Positions 1 to 9,319 of a stretch of 64,000 nucleotides of DNA are shown here, piece by piece. The notes beneath the pieces were generated by a model that ran no database searches, was not told the DNA's origin, and saw only the letters and a program-made list of their open reading frames with translations. Where the stretch lies: contig CAZCEC010000006.1 in NCBI GenBank assembly GCA_964497615.1, forward strand, positions 1-64,000. The letters run 5' to 3'. Source of the stretch: CAZCEC01 sp964497615. Its GTDB lineage: Bacteria > Chloroflexota > Anaerolineae > Anaerolineales > UBA6663. A program made the position numbers and the translations under genes. Within the stretch, counting starts at the first letter, position 1. The number at the start of each line of letters is the position of its first letter.

Positions 1-43
1 GCGCCTGGAGGCCTCCGGCCGCCGCGTCCCTCTGCAGGGACGC
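1..43. repeat. Left REP-like module, inverted copy of 590-632
   Basis: These bases match the reverse complement of 590-632 at 40 of 43 positions. They contain a perfect 8-bp hairpin (GCGTCCCT, loop CTGC, AGGGACGC at 24-43) and a GGCC-TCC-GGCC mini-hairpin. The copy begins at the window edge and probably continues to the left. With 590-645 it brackets the transposase gene, the layout expected of a REP/RAYT unit. Confidence 0.8.
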
Positions 44-126
44 GAGTTGATGTAAAGTTCAGGCATTGCGGCGGGCCGAGGGGGCGTTTGCGGGGGCACG
101 GGGGGAGATAGGCAACGAGGTGCGCG

Positions 127-564
127 ATGCGCAGAAACAAGCTGGCGCTTTTTCTGCATCGGGTGTGGGGGACGTGGGACCGGCTGCCGATGCTGACGCC
201 GGAGATCGAGCGGGCGGTACATCGTTGTTTGGCGGCGGAACTCCAGGAGATGAAGGCGCAGGTGCTGGCGTTGAACGGCATGCCCGATCATGTGCATGTG
301 GTGGCGCGGCTGCCGGCGACGGTGGCGGTGGCGGACCTGGTGAAGCAGATCAAGGGCGCGTCGTCGCGGTTTGTGAATGCGGAGCTGTGGCCCGAGGCGC
401 AGTTCAAATGGCAGGGCAGCTACGGGGCCTTTACGGTTGGGCAGGGCGAGTTGGAGCGGGTGACGGCGTACGTGCGGCGGCAGAAGGAGCATCACGCCGA
501 GGGCGGTTTGTGGCCGGAGTTCGAGGAAACGTTCGAAGAGTTCACGCCGGAGAACGACGCCTGA
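127..564 (+). CDS. REP-associated tyrosine transposase (RAYT, Y1/IS200-like HUH family)
   Basis: This 145-residue protein fits the single-strand DNA nuclease family that binds REP hairpins. The HUH metal site is H55-V-H57 in MPDHVHVV, and the probable nucleophile is Tyr115 in AYVRRQKEHH. The FKWQGSYGAF segment (about 93-102) is a typical RAYT signature. The domain is complete and about the usual length, so the gene looks intact. It is flanked by inverted REP-like modules (1-43 and 590-645) rather than classical insertion-sequence ends, and a further solo module lies at 61477-61532. By family knowledge it nicks and joins REP DNA. Mobility here is inferred from the repeats only. ATG at 127 gives the full HUH domain; the longer overlapping frame from 66 is a shadow. 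Confidence 0.88.
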   Translation: MRRNKLALFLHRVWGTWDRLPMLTPEIERAVHRCLAAELQEMKAQVLALNGMPDHVHVVARLPATVAVADLVKQIKGASSRFVNAELWPEAQFKWQGSYGAFTVGQGELERVTAYVRRQKEHHAEGGLWPEFEETFEEFTPENDA

Positions 565-589
565 ATATAAGGGGAACATTGCGACTCCT

Positions 590-645
590 GCGTCCCTGAA
601 GAGGGACGCGGCGGCCAAAGGCCTCCAGGCGCGAATTCTATTCGC
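590..645. repeat. REP-like module with three tandem hairpins, right side of the RAYT gene
   Basis: Three adjacent palindromes are visible: GCGTCCCT-GAAG-AGGGACGC (590-609), GGCC-AAA-GGCC (613-623) and GCGAAT-TCT-ATTCGC (631-645). The 56-nt unit is repeated at 61477-61532 with 4 differences, all outside the first and third stems. It is also repeated inverted at 1-43. Confidence 0.85.
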
Positions 646-747
646 CAGCCTTCATTTGCAGGAATCTCGCCTCGACGTGGGATCACACCTTCCCCGCCTA
701 CACTCCTCCGATCTTCCTCTAACACTCCTCATACACCTCCTCCCTAG

Positions 748-766
748 AATCTAGGCATCCTAGATT
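748..766. promoter_or_regulatory. Perfect palindrome upstream of dnaK, candidate operator
   Basis: AATCTAGG-CAT-CCTAGATT is an 8-3-8 perfect inverted repeat ending 25 bases before the dnaK start codon. It matches neither the CIRCE consensus (TTAGCACTC-N9-GAGTGCTAA) nor the HspR HAIR motif. If it is an operator it belongs to another regulator; it could also be a hairpin in the leader. A TTGACA overlaps its right end at 765-770, but no well-placed -10 follows before the ATG. Confidence 0.45.
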
Positions 767-791
767 GACAGCGTGTTATTGGGAGGATTCT

Positions 792-2684
<1,893 letters not shown>

Positions 2685-2693
2685 CGCGCTCGA

Positions 2694-2737
2694 AAATAAA
2701 ACACCCCCTTCTCAGATGAGGAGGGGGTGTTTTATTT
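2694..2737. terminator. Strong bidirectional intrinsic terminator after dnaK
   Basis: A 15-bp perfect stem (5' arm 2694-2708, 3' arm 2723-2737) has A-rich outer bases on the left and GTTTTATTT on the right. It can therefore end dnaK on the plus strand and also the convergent minus-strand gene at 2846. Confidence 0.93.
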
Positions 2738-2743
2738 CTGCTA

Positions 2744-2842
2744 TTTCGTCAACGAATGAAGCGGATGAAACGAATGTGCGATGCACTCCGTCCCACAACC
2801 ATCTTTCATCCTCCGTTACATCGTTTCCATCCGTTGACGAAA
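2744..2842. repeat. 99-bp imperfect inverted-repeat element between convergent genes
   Basis: TTTCGTCAACG (2744-2754) pairs perfectly with CGTTGACGAAA (2832-2842). An inner pair, GGATGAAACGA (2763-2773) with TCGTTTCCATCC (2821-2832), continues the stem with a one-base bulge. The element fills the space between the dnaK terminator and the stop codon of the minus-strand gene. It may be a MITE-like or structural intergenic repeat; compare the 26235-26350 element. Confidence 0.6.
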
Positions 2843-2845
2843 GGT

Positions 2846-3301
2846 CTACCTCCCCAGCGCCGCCTCCTCCTCCAGCAGTTTCAATTCCTTCGCATAGGTC
2901 GGCTTCAGCATGCGCTCCGCCAGCCAGCCCTCGATTTTGCCGCCCAGCCCGGCCCGCACCGGCGTGTCGGTGGTGATGGTGACGAACGCCGCTTGCCCGC
3001 CGTCGCGCGGGTCCACGGTGAAGGCCGTCACGGTGCCGGCCTGCGCGTCGGTCTCGACCAGCATGCGGCCCGGCTCCGGCTCGGTGATGGCCGAATGGAA
3101 CGAGCGCGTCTGCCCCGCGACCTTCATCTGAAAGTTGACCACGGTGCCGGCGCCCACGCCGCCCTGCTCGACGGTGAGGCTGACGAAGGGCGGGCGCGGC
3201 AGGATGCGCGGGTGGCCGTCCGTGTAATCCGCGAGGATGGCGTAGACGCGGGCGGCGGGCGCGGCGAGCAGGGCCGAGGCGGAGATGCGGTGCGTGGGCA
3301 T
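2846..3301 (-). CDS. SRPBCC (START-like) family protein
   Basis: A 151-residue single-domain protein with the pattern of polyketide cyclase/START-like proteins. The start MPTHRISASALLAAPAARVYAIL, with an early strand and helix, and the downstream TDAQAGTVTAFTV and FVTITTDTP strands form the hydrophobic-cavity fold. The family binds lipophilic ligands in the cytoplasm; the ligand cannot be read from sequence. It lies 6 bp downstream of the YqhA-like membrane gene, and its ribosome-binding site (GAGGAG) overlaps that gene's last codons. The two are probably co-transcribed and translationally coupled. Confidence 0.8.
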   Translation of the reverse strand: MPTHRISASALLAAPAARVYAILADYTDGHPRILPRPPFVSLTVEQGGVGAGTVVNFQMKVAGQTRSFHSAITEPEPGRMLVETDAQAGTVTAFTVDPRDGGQAAFVTITTDTPVRAGLGGKIEGWLAERMLKPTYAKELKLLEEEAALGR

Positions 3302-3307
3302 GAGGGT

Positions 3308-3790
3308 CTACTCCTCGCCGGCCTTGGTCTTCTTGCCGCGCTGGCTCAGAAAGTAGGTCAGGGCCGCGATCACCAGCGCAATCGCCGCGCCGTAGGGGAG
3401 CAGGTCGCGCTCGCCATCCCACGACACCACCTGCCCCAGGAACAACACCCCCATCACCAGGATGACCACGCCGGTGAGCTTGTTCTTCAGGTCGTCCAGG
3501 TTGTGGATGGAGAGCCACCCCGGCAGGGGCAGCTTGTCGTCCACAAACAGCTCGTACAGGCCGAGGGCGATGATGTACAGCACCGTGCCCAGCAGGAACA
3601 AGTCCACCACTTCGATGAAGCCCAGGGCCAGCGTCTTGGCGCCCTTGCTGCTGACGCCGTGCGACACGTTCTCGCCGATCAACAGCACGATCTCCACGGC
3701 CCCATATAACATCACGGCTGTGGCGGCGATGAATGAGCCCAAGGCGGGCACAACGATCAGAAAGCGGCTGGCCGAGATAAGACGCTGCAT
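3308..3790 (-). CDS. YqhA / UPF0114 family membrane protein
   Basis: A 160-residue integral membrane protein resembling UPF0114 (YqhA), with about four transmembrane segments: around 7-27, 48-68 (EVVDLFLLGTVLYIIALGLY), 103-122 and 130-148. The family has no settled function. The FLLGTVLYIIALGLYELF stretch after an FIEVVD start is typical. The ATG at 3790 places the first hydrophobic helix at the N-terminus; longer readings of the frame are antisense to the reductase gene. It heads a two-gene unit with the SRPBCC gene and is divergent from the MDR reductase. Confidence 0.82.
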   Translation of the reverse strand: MQRLISASRFLIVVPALGSFIAATAVMLYGAVEIVLLIGENVSHGVSSKGAKTLALGFIEVVDLFLLGTVLYIIALGLYELFVDDKLPLPGWLSIHNLDDLKNKLTGVVILVMGVLFLGQVVSWDGERDLLPYGAAIALVIAALTYFLSQRGKKTKAGEE

Positions 3791-3859
3791 GAGGGAGTGT
3801 TTCCTTGATGGCGGATTGAGGTTGGATACGCTTTGGGGGTGGAGTTTACTAATGAAGGG

Positions 3860-3865
3860 TATGAT
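3860..3865 (+). promoter_or_regulatory. -10 hexamer TATGAT close to a start codon
   Basis: TATGAT ends 9 bases before the ATG at 3875, predicting a leader of only about 3 nt. No -35 or Shine-Dalgarno was seen. It supports 3875 over the alternative start at 3833, which lies upstream of the hexamer. Confidence 0.4.
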
Positions 3866-3874
3866 TGTCCAACC

Positions 3875-4891
3875 ATGTCCAGCGAAATCCCCAACACCAT
3901 GACGGCCGCCCTGCTGGCCGAGGCGGGCGGCCCGCTGCACCTCCGCACCCTGCCGGTGCCCACGCCCGGCCCCGGCGAGGTGCTGGTGCGCATGGCCGCC
4001 GCGCCCATCAACCCCTCCGACCTGAGCGTGCTGCGCGGCTCCTACGGTTCTGAGCGCACCCTGCCGACAGTGCCTGGCAACGAAGGCAGCGGCATAGTCG
4101 CCGCCGCCGGGCCGGGCGGGCTGGGCCGCGCGCTGCTGGGGCGGCGGGTGGCTTGCGCGCCCTCCGGCGGCGACGGCACCTGGGCGGAGTACATGGTCAC
4201 GCGCGCCTCGCGCTGCCTGCCCCTGCTGGGCGGCGTCTCGCTGGAGCAGGGGGCCATGCTCATCGTCAACCCGATGACGGCGGCGGCGTTCTTTGAGATT
4301 GCGCGGCAGGGCGGGCACGCGGCGCTGGTGAGCACGGCGGCGGCCAGCGCGCTGGGGCGCATGATCCTGCGGCTGGGGCGGGCGCACGGGCTGCCCGTCA
4401 TCAACCTCGTCCGGCGCGCGGCGCAGATGGAGGTGCTGAAAGCAGAGGGCGCCGCGCACGTGCTGGACAGCAGCCAGCCCGGCTTCGCGGCGGCGCTGGC
4501 GGCGCTGAGTGAGCAGCTCAAGGCGACTTTGTGGCTGGATGCGGTGGGCGGCGAGACGACGCGCACGCTGCTGGAGGCCGCGCCGCGCGGCAGCACGGTG
4601 TTGATGTATGGCCGGCTGTCCGGCGAGGACAGCGCCCTCGACGGGCGCACGCTGTATCTGCACGAGAAGCGCGTGGCGGGCTTCTACCTGCCGAACTGGA
4701 TGGGGCGCAAGAGCTTTCTCCAGGCGGCTCTCTTCGGCTGGCGGGTGCAGCGCCGCCTGGCCCGCGAACTGCGCACCGAGGTGGGCCGGCGCTTCCCACT
4801 GGCCGAGGCCCAGGCGGCGGTGGAGCACTACGCCAGCCACATGAGCGAGGGCAAGGTGCTGCTGGAGATGAATGTCTCTCAGGTACAATAG
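3875..4891 (+). CDS. Zinc-independent MDR-family quinone/enoyl reductase-like oxidoreductase
   Basis: A 338-residue medium-chain dehydrogenase/reductase. The N-terminal GroES-like domain shows PTPGPGEVLVRM and APINPSDL. The Rossmann part begins at about 135 and includes LVSTAAASALGRM in place of a classical GxGxxG, with VNLVRR following the second strand. The NPSDL and ASALGRM signatures are typical of zinc-free, NADPH-dependent quinone or 2-enoyl reductases (MECR-like); catalytic zinc ligands were not seen. The substrate is unknown. The start is uncertain (3875 or 3899); 3875 fits the -10 hexamer. The next gene begins 5 bp after the stop but carries its own TACAAT box, so it may be transcribed separately. 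Confidence 0.85.
   Translation: MSSEIPNTMTAALLAEAGGPLHLRTLPVPTPGPGEVLVRMAAAPINPSDLSVLRGSYGSERTLPTVPGNEGSGIVAAAGPGGLGRALLGRRVACAPSGGDGTWAEYMVTRASRCLPLLGGVSLEQGAMLIVNPMTAAAFFEIARQGGHAALVSTAAASALGRMILRLGRAHGLPVINLVRRAAQMEVLKAEGAAHVLDSSQPGFAAALAALSEQLKATLWLDAVGGETTRTLLEAAPRGSTVLMYGRLSGEDSALDGRTLYLHEKRVAGFYLPNWMGRKSFLQAALFGWRVQRRLARELRTEVGRRFPLAEAQAAVEHYASHMSEGKVLLEMNVSQVQ
4884..4889 (+). promoter_or_regulatory. -10 hexamer TACAAT of a leaderless-type promoter
   Basis: TACAAT ends 7 bases before ATG 4897, placing the predicted transcription start one base before the start codon. It lies inside the 3' end of the upstream gene. No -35 match or ribosome-binding site was found. Confidence 0.5.
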
Positions 4892-4896
4892 CGCGC

Positions 4897-6237
4897 ATGT
4901 CGCCCAAGGCCATCATCATCGGTATCGTCATCTTCTTCGTGGCGCTGTGCGCCTGCGCCCTGGGCATCGTGCTGCTGGCGGGCGGGGTGATTGCCTACCA
5001 AACTGGCGCGCTGGCCCCGCCCGAGCCCACCCTCAGCCCGGCCGAAGTCGAGACCCGCATCGACGAGATCGAGGCCTTTGTCATCGTCAACCGCGGGCTT
5101 CAGCCCGAGGAGCCGGTGGAGCTGACCTTCCTCACCACGCAGGAGGTGCTCGACCGCACGCGCGCGGATTTTGAAGAAGACACCACGCCCGAGGAAATGG
5201 CCGACGATGCGCTGGTGCTGGACGCCTTCGGCCTGATGGACGCGGACGTGGACCTGTACGAACTGCTCATCCGGCTGTACTCCGAGGGCGTGGCCGGCTT
5301 CTTCGACCCGGACACGCACGAGATGGTGGTCGTCTCCGACGGCGGCTTCAACGCCTACGAGCGCACCGTCTTCGCCCACGAGTATACCCACGCCCTGCAG
5401 GACCAGGTATTCGGCATCCGCGCCAGCGGCTTCAGCGACGAGATGTGGGAGGCCGACCCGGAGCGCTTCAACGCCATCCAGGCCGTGCTGGAGGGCGACG
5501 CCAGCTTGCTAGAGGAGCAGTTCCTCGACACCTACAGCCTCACCGAGCGCGCCCAATACAACCGCGAAATCAGCAGCGTGGACGTGGCCATCTATTTTGA
5601 CCTGCCGGCCTTCCTGCTCCAGGATTTCATCTTCCCCTATCGCGAGGGGCTGGAGTTTGTGCGCCGCTACTACGACGAGGGCGGCTGGCCAGCGGTGGAC
5701 GCCCTGTGGGCTGACCCGCCCGTCTCCACCGAGCACATCCTGCACCCCGAGCGCTACGAGGCCCGCGACCTGCCGGTGGTAGTGGCCCGCCCCGCGCTCA
5801 CCGACACCCTGGGCAGCGGCTGGCGCCTGCTGGATTCCAACGTCAACGGCGAGTGGTACACCTACCTGCTCCTGGCCTATGGCGCTGACCCGGCCGCCCG
5901 GCTCCCCGACAGCCGCGCGCGTGCCGCCGCCGAGGGCTGGGGGGGCGATGGCTACGTGGTCCACTATCATGATGCCGACGAAGCCACCGTCCTGGCCGCC
6001 GAGTGGGTGTGGGATACCAACGCCGATGCCGATGAGTTCGCCCTGGCCTTCGGCGATTACGCCAACGCCCGCTTCGGCGAGGACAACGCCACCGGCAGCG
6101 TGGCCGGCGCGGAGTGCTGGCGGTCGGCTGGCCTCACCTGCCTCTTTCGCGCCGTCGGCCGCACCCTCTGGCTCGCCGCCCCCGACGAAACCACCCTCAC
6201 CGCCGTCCTGGCGCAGTATCCCGCCTTCGAACCCTGA
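4897..6237 (+). CDS. Membrane-anchored HExxH metalloprotease-like protein
   Basis: A 446-residue protein of unassigned family. Residues about 4-34 form one strong transmembrane/signal segment (AIIIGIVIFFVALCACALGI). The rest is soluble and acidic, so it is probably extracytoplasmic. At about 163-167 the sequence FAHEYTHALQDQ contains HEYTH, a zinc-peptidase HExxH. A downstream Glu-rich helix (VLEGDASLLEEQF) fits the third zinc ligand position of gluzincin-like proteases (inference). A STEHILHPERY segment near 285 is also conserved-looking. The start follows from the -10 hexamer and the hydrophobic N-terminus. Confidence 0.7.
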   Translation: MSPKAIIIGIVIFFVALCACALGIVLLAGGVIAYQTGALAPPEPTLSPAEVETRIDEIEAFVIVNRGLQPEEPVELTFLTTQEVLDRTRADFEEDTTPEEMADDALVLDAFGLMDADVDLYELLIRLYSEGVAGFFDPDTHEMVVVSDGGFNAYERTVFAHEYTHALQDQVFGIRASGFSDEMWEADPERFNAIQAVLEGDASLLEEQFLDTYSLTERAQYNREISSVDVAIYFDLPAFLLQDFIFPYREGLEFVRRYYDEGGWPAVDALWADPPVSTEHILHPERYEARDLPVVVARPALTDTLGSGWRLLDSNVNGEWYTYLLLAYGADPAARLPDSRARAAAEGWGGDGYVVHYHDADEATVLAAEWVWDTNADADEFALAFGDYANARFGEDNATGSVAGAECWRSAGLTCLFRAVGRTLWLAAPDETTLTAVLAQYPAFEP

Positions 6238-6282
6238 TCCCCGCGACGCTGCGTGACACTTCGTCTGAGTTCGTGTAATTTC

Positions 6283-6300
6283 CCTGATCCTGCGATCAGG
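6283..6300 (+). terminator. Weak hairpin downstream of the metalloprotease-like gene
   Basis: CCTGATC-CTGC-GATCAGG forms a 7-bp perfect stem, but no T tract follows. It is a possible factor-assisted end or an mRNA-stabilising hairpin. Confidence 0.35.
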
Positions 6301-6356
6301 CCCAACGGTCCTAAACCCTTGGGTCTGGGAGATCGCGGGACGTGACAAAGACTTAA

Positions 6357-7040
6357 ATGCCCTTCGACTCCTCGCGCATCCGCGCCGTCCTCTTCGACCT
6401 GGACGGCACCCTGGCCGACACTGACGACGAGTACATCCGCCGGGCGGCCGCCTGGCTGCGGCGGCTGCGTTTCCTGTTTCCCAACGGCGACCCCACCCGC
6501 TTCCTGCGCCGCAGCCTGATGCTGGCCGAGACGCCGCTGACCCACCTGATGGGCGTGCCCGACTGGCTGGGCATCGACGCGCCCCTGGCCCGCGCCACCG
6601 ACTGGCTGGCCGACCGGCGCGGGCCGCGCACCCACGCCCATTTCGTCCTGCTCGATGGCGTGGAGGCGATGCTGAGGGCCCTGGGCGAGCGTTACCCCCT
6701 GGCCATCGTCACCGCCCGCGGTGCGCGCATGACGAACTATTTTGTGCGGCAGTTTGGCTTTGAGGCGCGTTTTGGGGCCCTGGCCTCGGCGCAGACGGTG
6801 GCCCGCACCAAGCCGTATCCCCACCCGGTGCAGTGGGCGGCCCAGCGGTTGGGCGTGCCGCCGGAGCAGTGCGTGATGATTGGCGACACCACGGTGGACA
6901 TCCTGGCCGGCAAGCGCGCGGGCGCGCAGACCATCGGCGTGCTGTGCGGCTTCGGCCAGCGGCGCGAACTGGAGCGGGCGGGCGCGGACCTGATCGTGGA
7001 GCGGACGCCGGAGGTCGCGGCGCTACTTACCCGCGTGTGA
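6357..7040 (+). CDS. HAD-superfamily phosphatase (Gph/PpaX-like)
   Basis: A 227-residue class I haloacid dehalogenase hydrolase. Motif I is VLFDLDGTLADT (nucleophile Asp15, acid/base Asp17). Motif II is IVTARG, motif III the Lys in RTKPYPHP, and motif IV MIGDTTVDILAGKRAG. The helical cap between motif I and II is about 90 residues, as in phosphoglycolate phosphatases and pyrophosphatase PpaX. The substrate is not predictable from motifs alone. It is convergent with the alcohol dehydrogenase gene and shows no operon partner. Confidence 0.88.
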   Translation: MPFDSSRIRAVLFDLDGTLADTDDEYIRRAAAWLRRLRFLFPNGDPTRFLRRSLMLAETPLTHLMGVPDWLGIDAPLARATDWLADRRGPRTHAHFVLLDGVEAMLRALGERYPLAIVTARGARMTNYFVRQFGFEARFGALASAQTVARTKPYPHPVQWAAQRLGVPPEQCVMIGDTTVDILAGKRAGAQTIGVLCGFGQRRELERAGADLIVERTPEVAALLTRV

Positions 7041-7095
7041 GCCTGTGAGCGTGGGGGCATGTGCGCCGCCCACACACTCACGCGCACACATGGAG

Positions 7096-8250
7096 TCACC
7101 AGGCCGCCTCGAATATTCGCTCCGCGTCGGCGGCGGACACCGGCTTGGGGTTGGCGCGCACCGCGCCGCTCTGCGCGGCCAGGGCGGCCAGCCGGGGAAG
7201 GCTGGCGCGCGGCACACCCGCGTCGCGCAGGCGCTGGGGCAGGCCCAGCCCGGCGACAAGTTGGTGCACCGCTTCGATGGCAGCCGCGGCAGCCTCCGCG
7301 TCATCGGCGCTGGGCGGGGCCGCCTGCATGGCGCGGCCGATCTGCGCCAACTCCGCCGTCACCGCCTCCAGGTTATAACGCATGGCGTGGGGCAGGATGA
7401 TGGCGTTGGCGACGCCGTGCGGCACGCCGGCCGCGCCGCCCAGCACATGGCACAGCCCGTGGTGCAGCCCCATGCTCACTGTCGCCAGGGCTGCGCCGGC
7501 CAGGTGGGAGCCGAGGAGCATCTCCGTGCGGGCGGGTAAATCATTGCCGAGGGCGTGGCAGGCGGGCAGGGCGCGCGCGATGTGCCCCGCCCCGGCCAGC
7601 GCTGCCGCCGTCGCCAGCGGATTGCGCCGCGTCGAGTACACCGCCTCTACGCAGTGCGCCAGGGCGTTGATGCCGGTGGCGGCGGTGATCTCGGGCGGCA
7701 GGTCGAGAGTCAGGTTGGGATCATAGAGCACCAGCTTGGGCGCGAGGCGCGGGTCGCTGCGCGTCACCTTGCGCGCGCCGCCCGCGCCGTCCGGCTCGGT
7801 GACGCCCACGATGGCCGTCATCTCGGAGCCAGCGTAGGTAGTGGGGATGGCGGCCACAGGCACGCACGGGCCACTGCCCGAAGCACTGGCGCGCACCGGC
7901 GGACCGCTCACCTGGGCCTCCAGGCTCAGGCTGGCAGCCTTGGCCAGGCCGATGGCGCTGCCCCCGCCCAGCGCCAGCAGGCCATCGGTGAAATGCGCCT
8001 CGGCCAGGCCGATTACTTCCTCCACCTGCGCGGCGGGCACGTGCGGCTGGGCGGCGTCAAAGACGAAATCGAGACGCTTGCCCAGCAGGGCTTCCACCTG
8101 GGCCGCGCGCCCGCTGCGCCGCGCCGAGCCAGTGGTCACCAGGCCAACGTACCGCCAGCCGAGTGCGTCCAGGGCGGCCGGCAGTTGGTCTAGCGCGCCC
8201 GCGCCGAAGTGGATGGCTTGCGCAAAGGAACTGTAGTTAAAGGAGACCAA
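7096..8250 (-). CDS. Iron-containing alcohol dehydrogenase family protein (maleylacetate reductase-like)
   Basis: About 384 residues of the group III alcohol dehydrogenase fold. The nucleotide-binding half shows GLVTTGSA and LLALGGGSAIGLAKA, followed by PTTYAGSEMT. The metal-binding half has GINALAHCVEAVY and HHGLCHVLGG, with metal-ligand His residues, then PHGVANAIILP. The PTTYAGSE motif resembles maleylacetate reductases, but the substrate is open. The frame continues upstream to an ATG at 8370, but that stretch lies inside the endonuclease gene and resembles no dehydrogenase. The first plausible start is TTG 8250, five bases from the endonuclease stop. The native start or promoter may have been replaced when the R-M cassette arrived. 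Confidence 0.83.
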   Translation of the reverse strand: MVSFNYSSFAQAIHFGAGALDQLPAALDALGWRYVGLVTTGSARRSGRAAQVEALLGKRLDFVFDAAQPHVPAAQVEEVIGLAEAHFTDGLLALGGGSAIGLAKAASLSLEAQVSGPPVRASASGSGPCVPVAAIPTTYAGSEMTAIVGVTEPDGAGGARKVTRSDPRLAPKLVLYDPNLTLDLPPEITAATGINALAHCVEAVYSTRRNPLATAAALAGAGHIARALPACHALGNDLPARTEMLLGSHLAGAALATVSMGLHHGLCHVLGGAAGVPHGVANAIILPHAMRYNLEAVTAELAQIGRAMQAAPPSADDAEAAAAAIEAVHQLVAGLGLPQRLRDAGVPRASLPRLAALAAQSGAVRANPKPVSAADAERIFEAAW

Positions 8251-8255
8251 TTCTG

Positions 8256-9053
8256 TTACTTGGCCTGATTGGCTCGCGCCCACAACTCGGGAAAGTATGT
8301 ACTCGCTTTGGCCCGCAAGCCATGCTCCACATCTGGCAAGGGCTCTAATTGAAAGCGCTGTGAGTGCCATAACGCAGCAGAGGCGAGTGGGTAGTATTTC
8401 AGTTGCCCACCTGACTCACCGTACCATTCGAACAGCGTTCCAGCCTGATCGCTTCCCACTAACCGGCGTCCTTCCCTTTCGACTTTGCCGCGCTTAGCCT
8501 TTGGAAATCGCCATGCCAACGCCTGCGCGTCCGGCAATTCTAGCGAGAATTGGTGCAACTGATACCATCCATTCTTATTCCACGATAGGACAAGATAAGA
8601 ACTGCCTGCCAAATCTATACTTCCACCTTGGCCCAGCCCGACCGCTCCATGCCAACCACGCACCACATCCAGCAACATGCTTCCGGTCTGCTCGGGTTGC
8701 GTTCGATAGTTGCCTTGGTGTATCCCCCTGGTCGCCAGATGGTCCCAAAACTGTCCGGCAGAATTGGACACCTCGATGGTAACTCGGCCATCTCGATCAA
8801 TCCGATTGAGTTCGCTGCGCATCTTGCAGGACAGCCCATACCAAACTCCTCGTCCTTTGCCCGCTGACAGCAGCACGTCGAAGATCGCCTTGCTTTCTTG
8901 CGCTTGGCCGCCCAGCGCCAACGCGACGACGCGCTCGAAATCCCGCCAACCGGGACGGGTTACCAACATCCCCGTGCCATCCTGATAGGTACTCAAGAGC
9001 AAGCGGATCTTTTCAACCTCGCTGGGACTGGGATGACGCGGGCGACGGATCAT
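8256..9053 (-). CDS. Putative type II restriction endonuclease (PD-(D/E)xK-like)
   Basis: A 265-residue protein that resembles no family I can name with certainty. A candidate nuclease core is FERVVALALGG (helix with Glu), KAIFDVLL (Asp) and GLSCKMR (SxK about 15 residues on), an order compatible with PD-(D/E)xK folds. The endonuclease role rests mainly on context: it follows a controller-type HTH gene by one base and is divergent from a Dam-type methylase. Base composition is visibly richer in A+T than the surroundings, which suggests transfer. Its stop lies 5 bp from the downstream dehydrogenase start. Confidence 0.68.
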   Translation of the reverse strand: MIRRPRHPSPSEVEKIRLLLSTYQDGTGMLVTRPGWRDFERVVALALGGQAQESKAIFDVLLSAGKGRGVWYGLSCKMRSELNRIDRDGRVTIEVSNSAGQFWDHLATRGIHQGNYRTQPEQTGSMLLDVVRGWHGAVGLGQGGSIDLAGSSYLVLSWNKNGWYQLHQFSLELPDAQALAWRFPKAKRGKVEREGRRLVGSDQAGTLFEWYGESGGQLKYYPLASAALWHSQRFQLEPLPDVEHGLRAKASTYFPELWARANQAK

Positions 9054-9054
9054 G

Positions 9055-9291
9055 CTATAGGTCTAAATCCAACTCATCTTTGAGTAGCGTATCGGTGCTC
9101 ACGTCAAATAGACGCGCCACCTTAATTACGAATTCAACCGTGGGCGTCTTCTTACCCGACTCGAGTTCGCTAAGGTGGCCGTGAGCGACATATCCGAGCT
9201 TCACCGCTAATTCCTGCAAGGTCAGCCCTCGCTCGGTGCGAAGGGCATGGAGTTTTTCGCCGAATCGTTGTATTGTGTGCGACCTGGGCAT
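9055..9291 (-). CDS. XRE-family HTH controller (C) protein of the R-M system
   Basis: A 78-residue single-domain helix-turn-helix protein. It starts FGEKLHALRTERGLTLQELA, followed by a turn and recognition helix around HGHLSELESGKKTP, then a C-terminal dimerisation helix. This is the size and architecture of controller proteins of type II R-M systems. These bind palindromic C-boxes to delay endonuclease and balance methylase expression. Its stop is one base from the endonuclease ATG, so the two are co-expressed. ATG 9291 is preferred over TTG 9297, and it abuts the -35 of the opposing methylase promoter. The probable target is the 9319-9335 palindrome. Confidence 0.82.
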   Translation of the reverse strand: MPRSHTIQRFGEKLHALRTERGLTLQELAVKLGYVAHGHLSELESGKKTPTVEFVIKVARLFDVSTDTLLKDELDLDL

Positions 9292-9319
9292 TGACAATGT
9301 TTGGCGAACCCGCTAAAAT
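9291..9319 (+). promoter_or_regulatory. Near-consensus sigma-70 promoter of the methylase gene
   Basis: TTGACA (9291-9296), a 17-bp spacer and TAAAAT (9314-9319) predict a start near 9326 and a leader of about 36 nt. It is the best promoter match in the window. The -35 touches the first codon of the divergent controller gene. Confidence 0.8.

Noticed and set aside
720..729. CIRCE-like half site TAACACTC upstream of dnaK
   Set aside because: No matching GAGTGTTA half is found at the right spacing.
2712..3518. 268-codon minus frame overlapping the SRPBCC gene
   Set aside because: Its Arg/Ala/Gly-rich sequence is the shifted frame of the SRPBCC and YqhA-like genes.
8251..8370. N-terminal extension of the alcohol dehydrogenase to ATG 8370
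   Set aside because: It lies inside the endonuclease coding sequence in another frame and does not resemble a dehydrogenase N-terminus.
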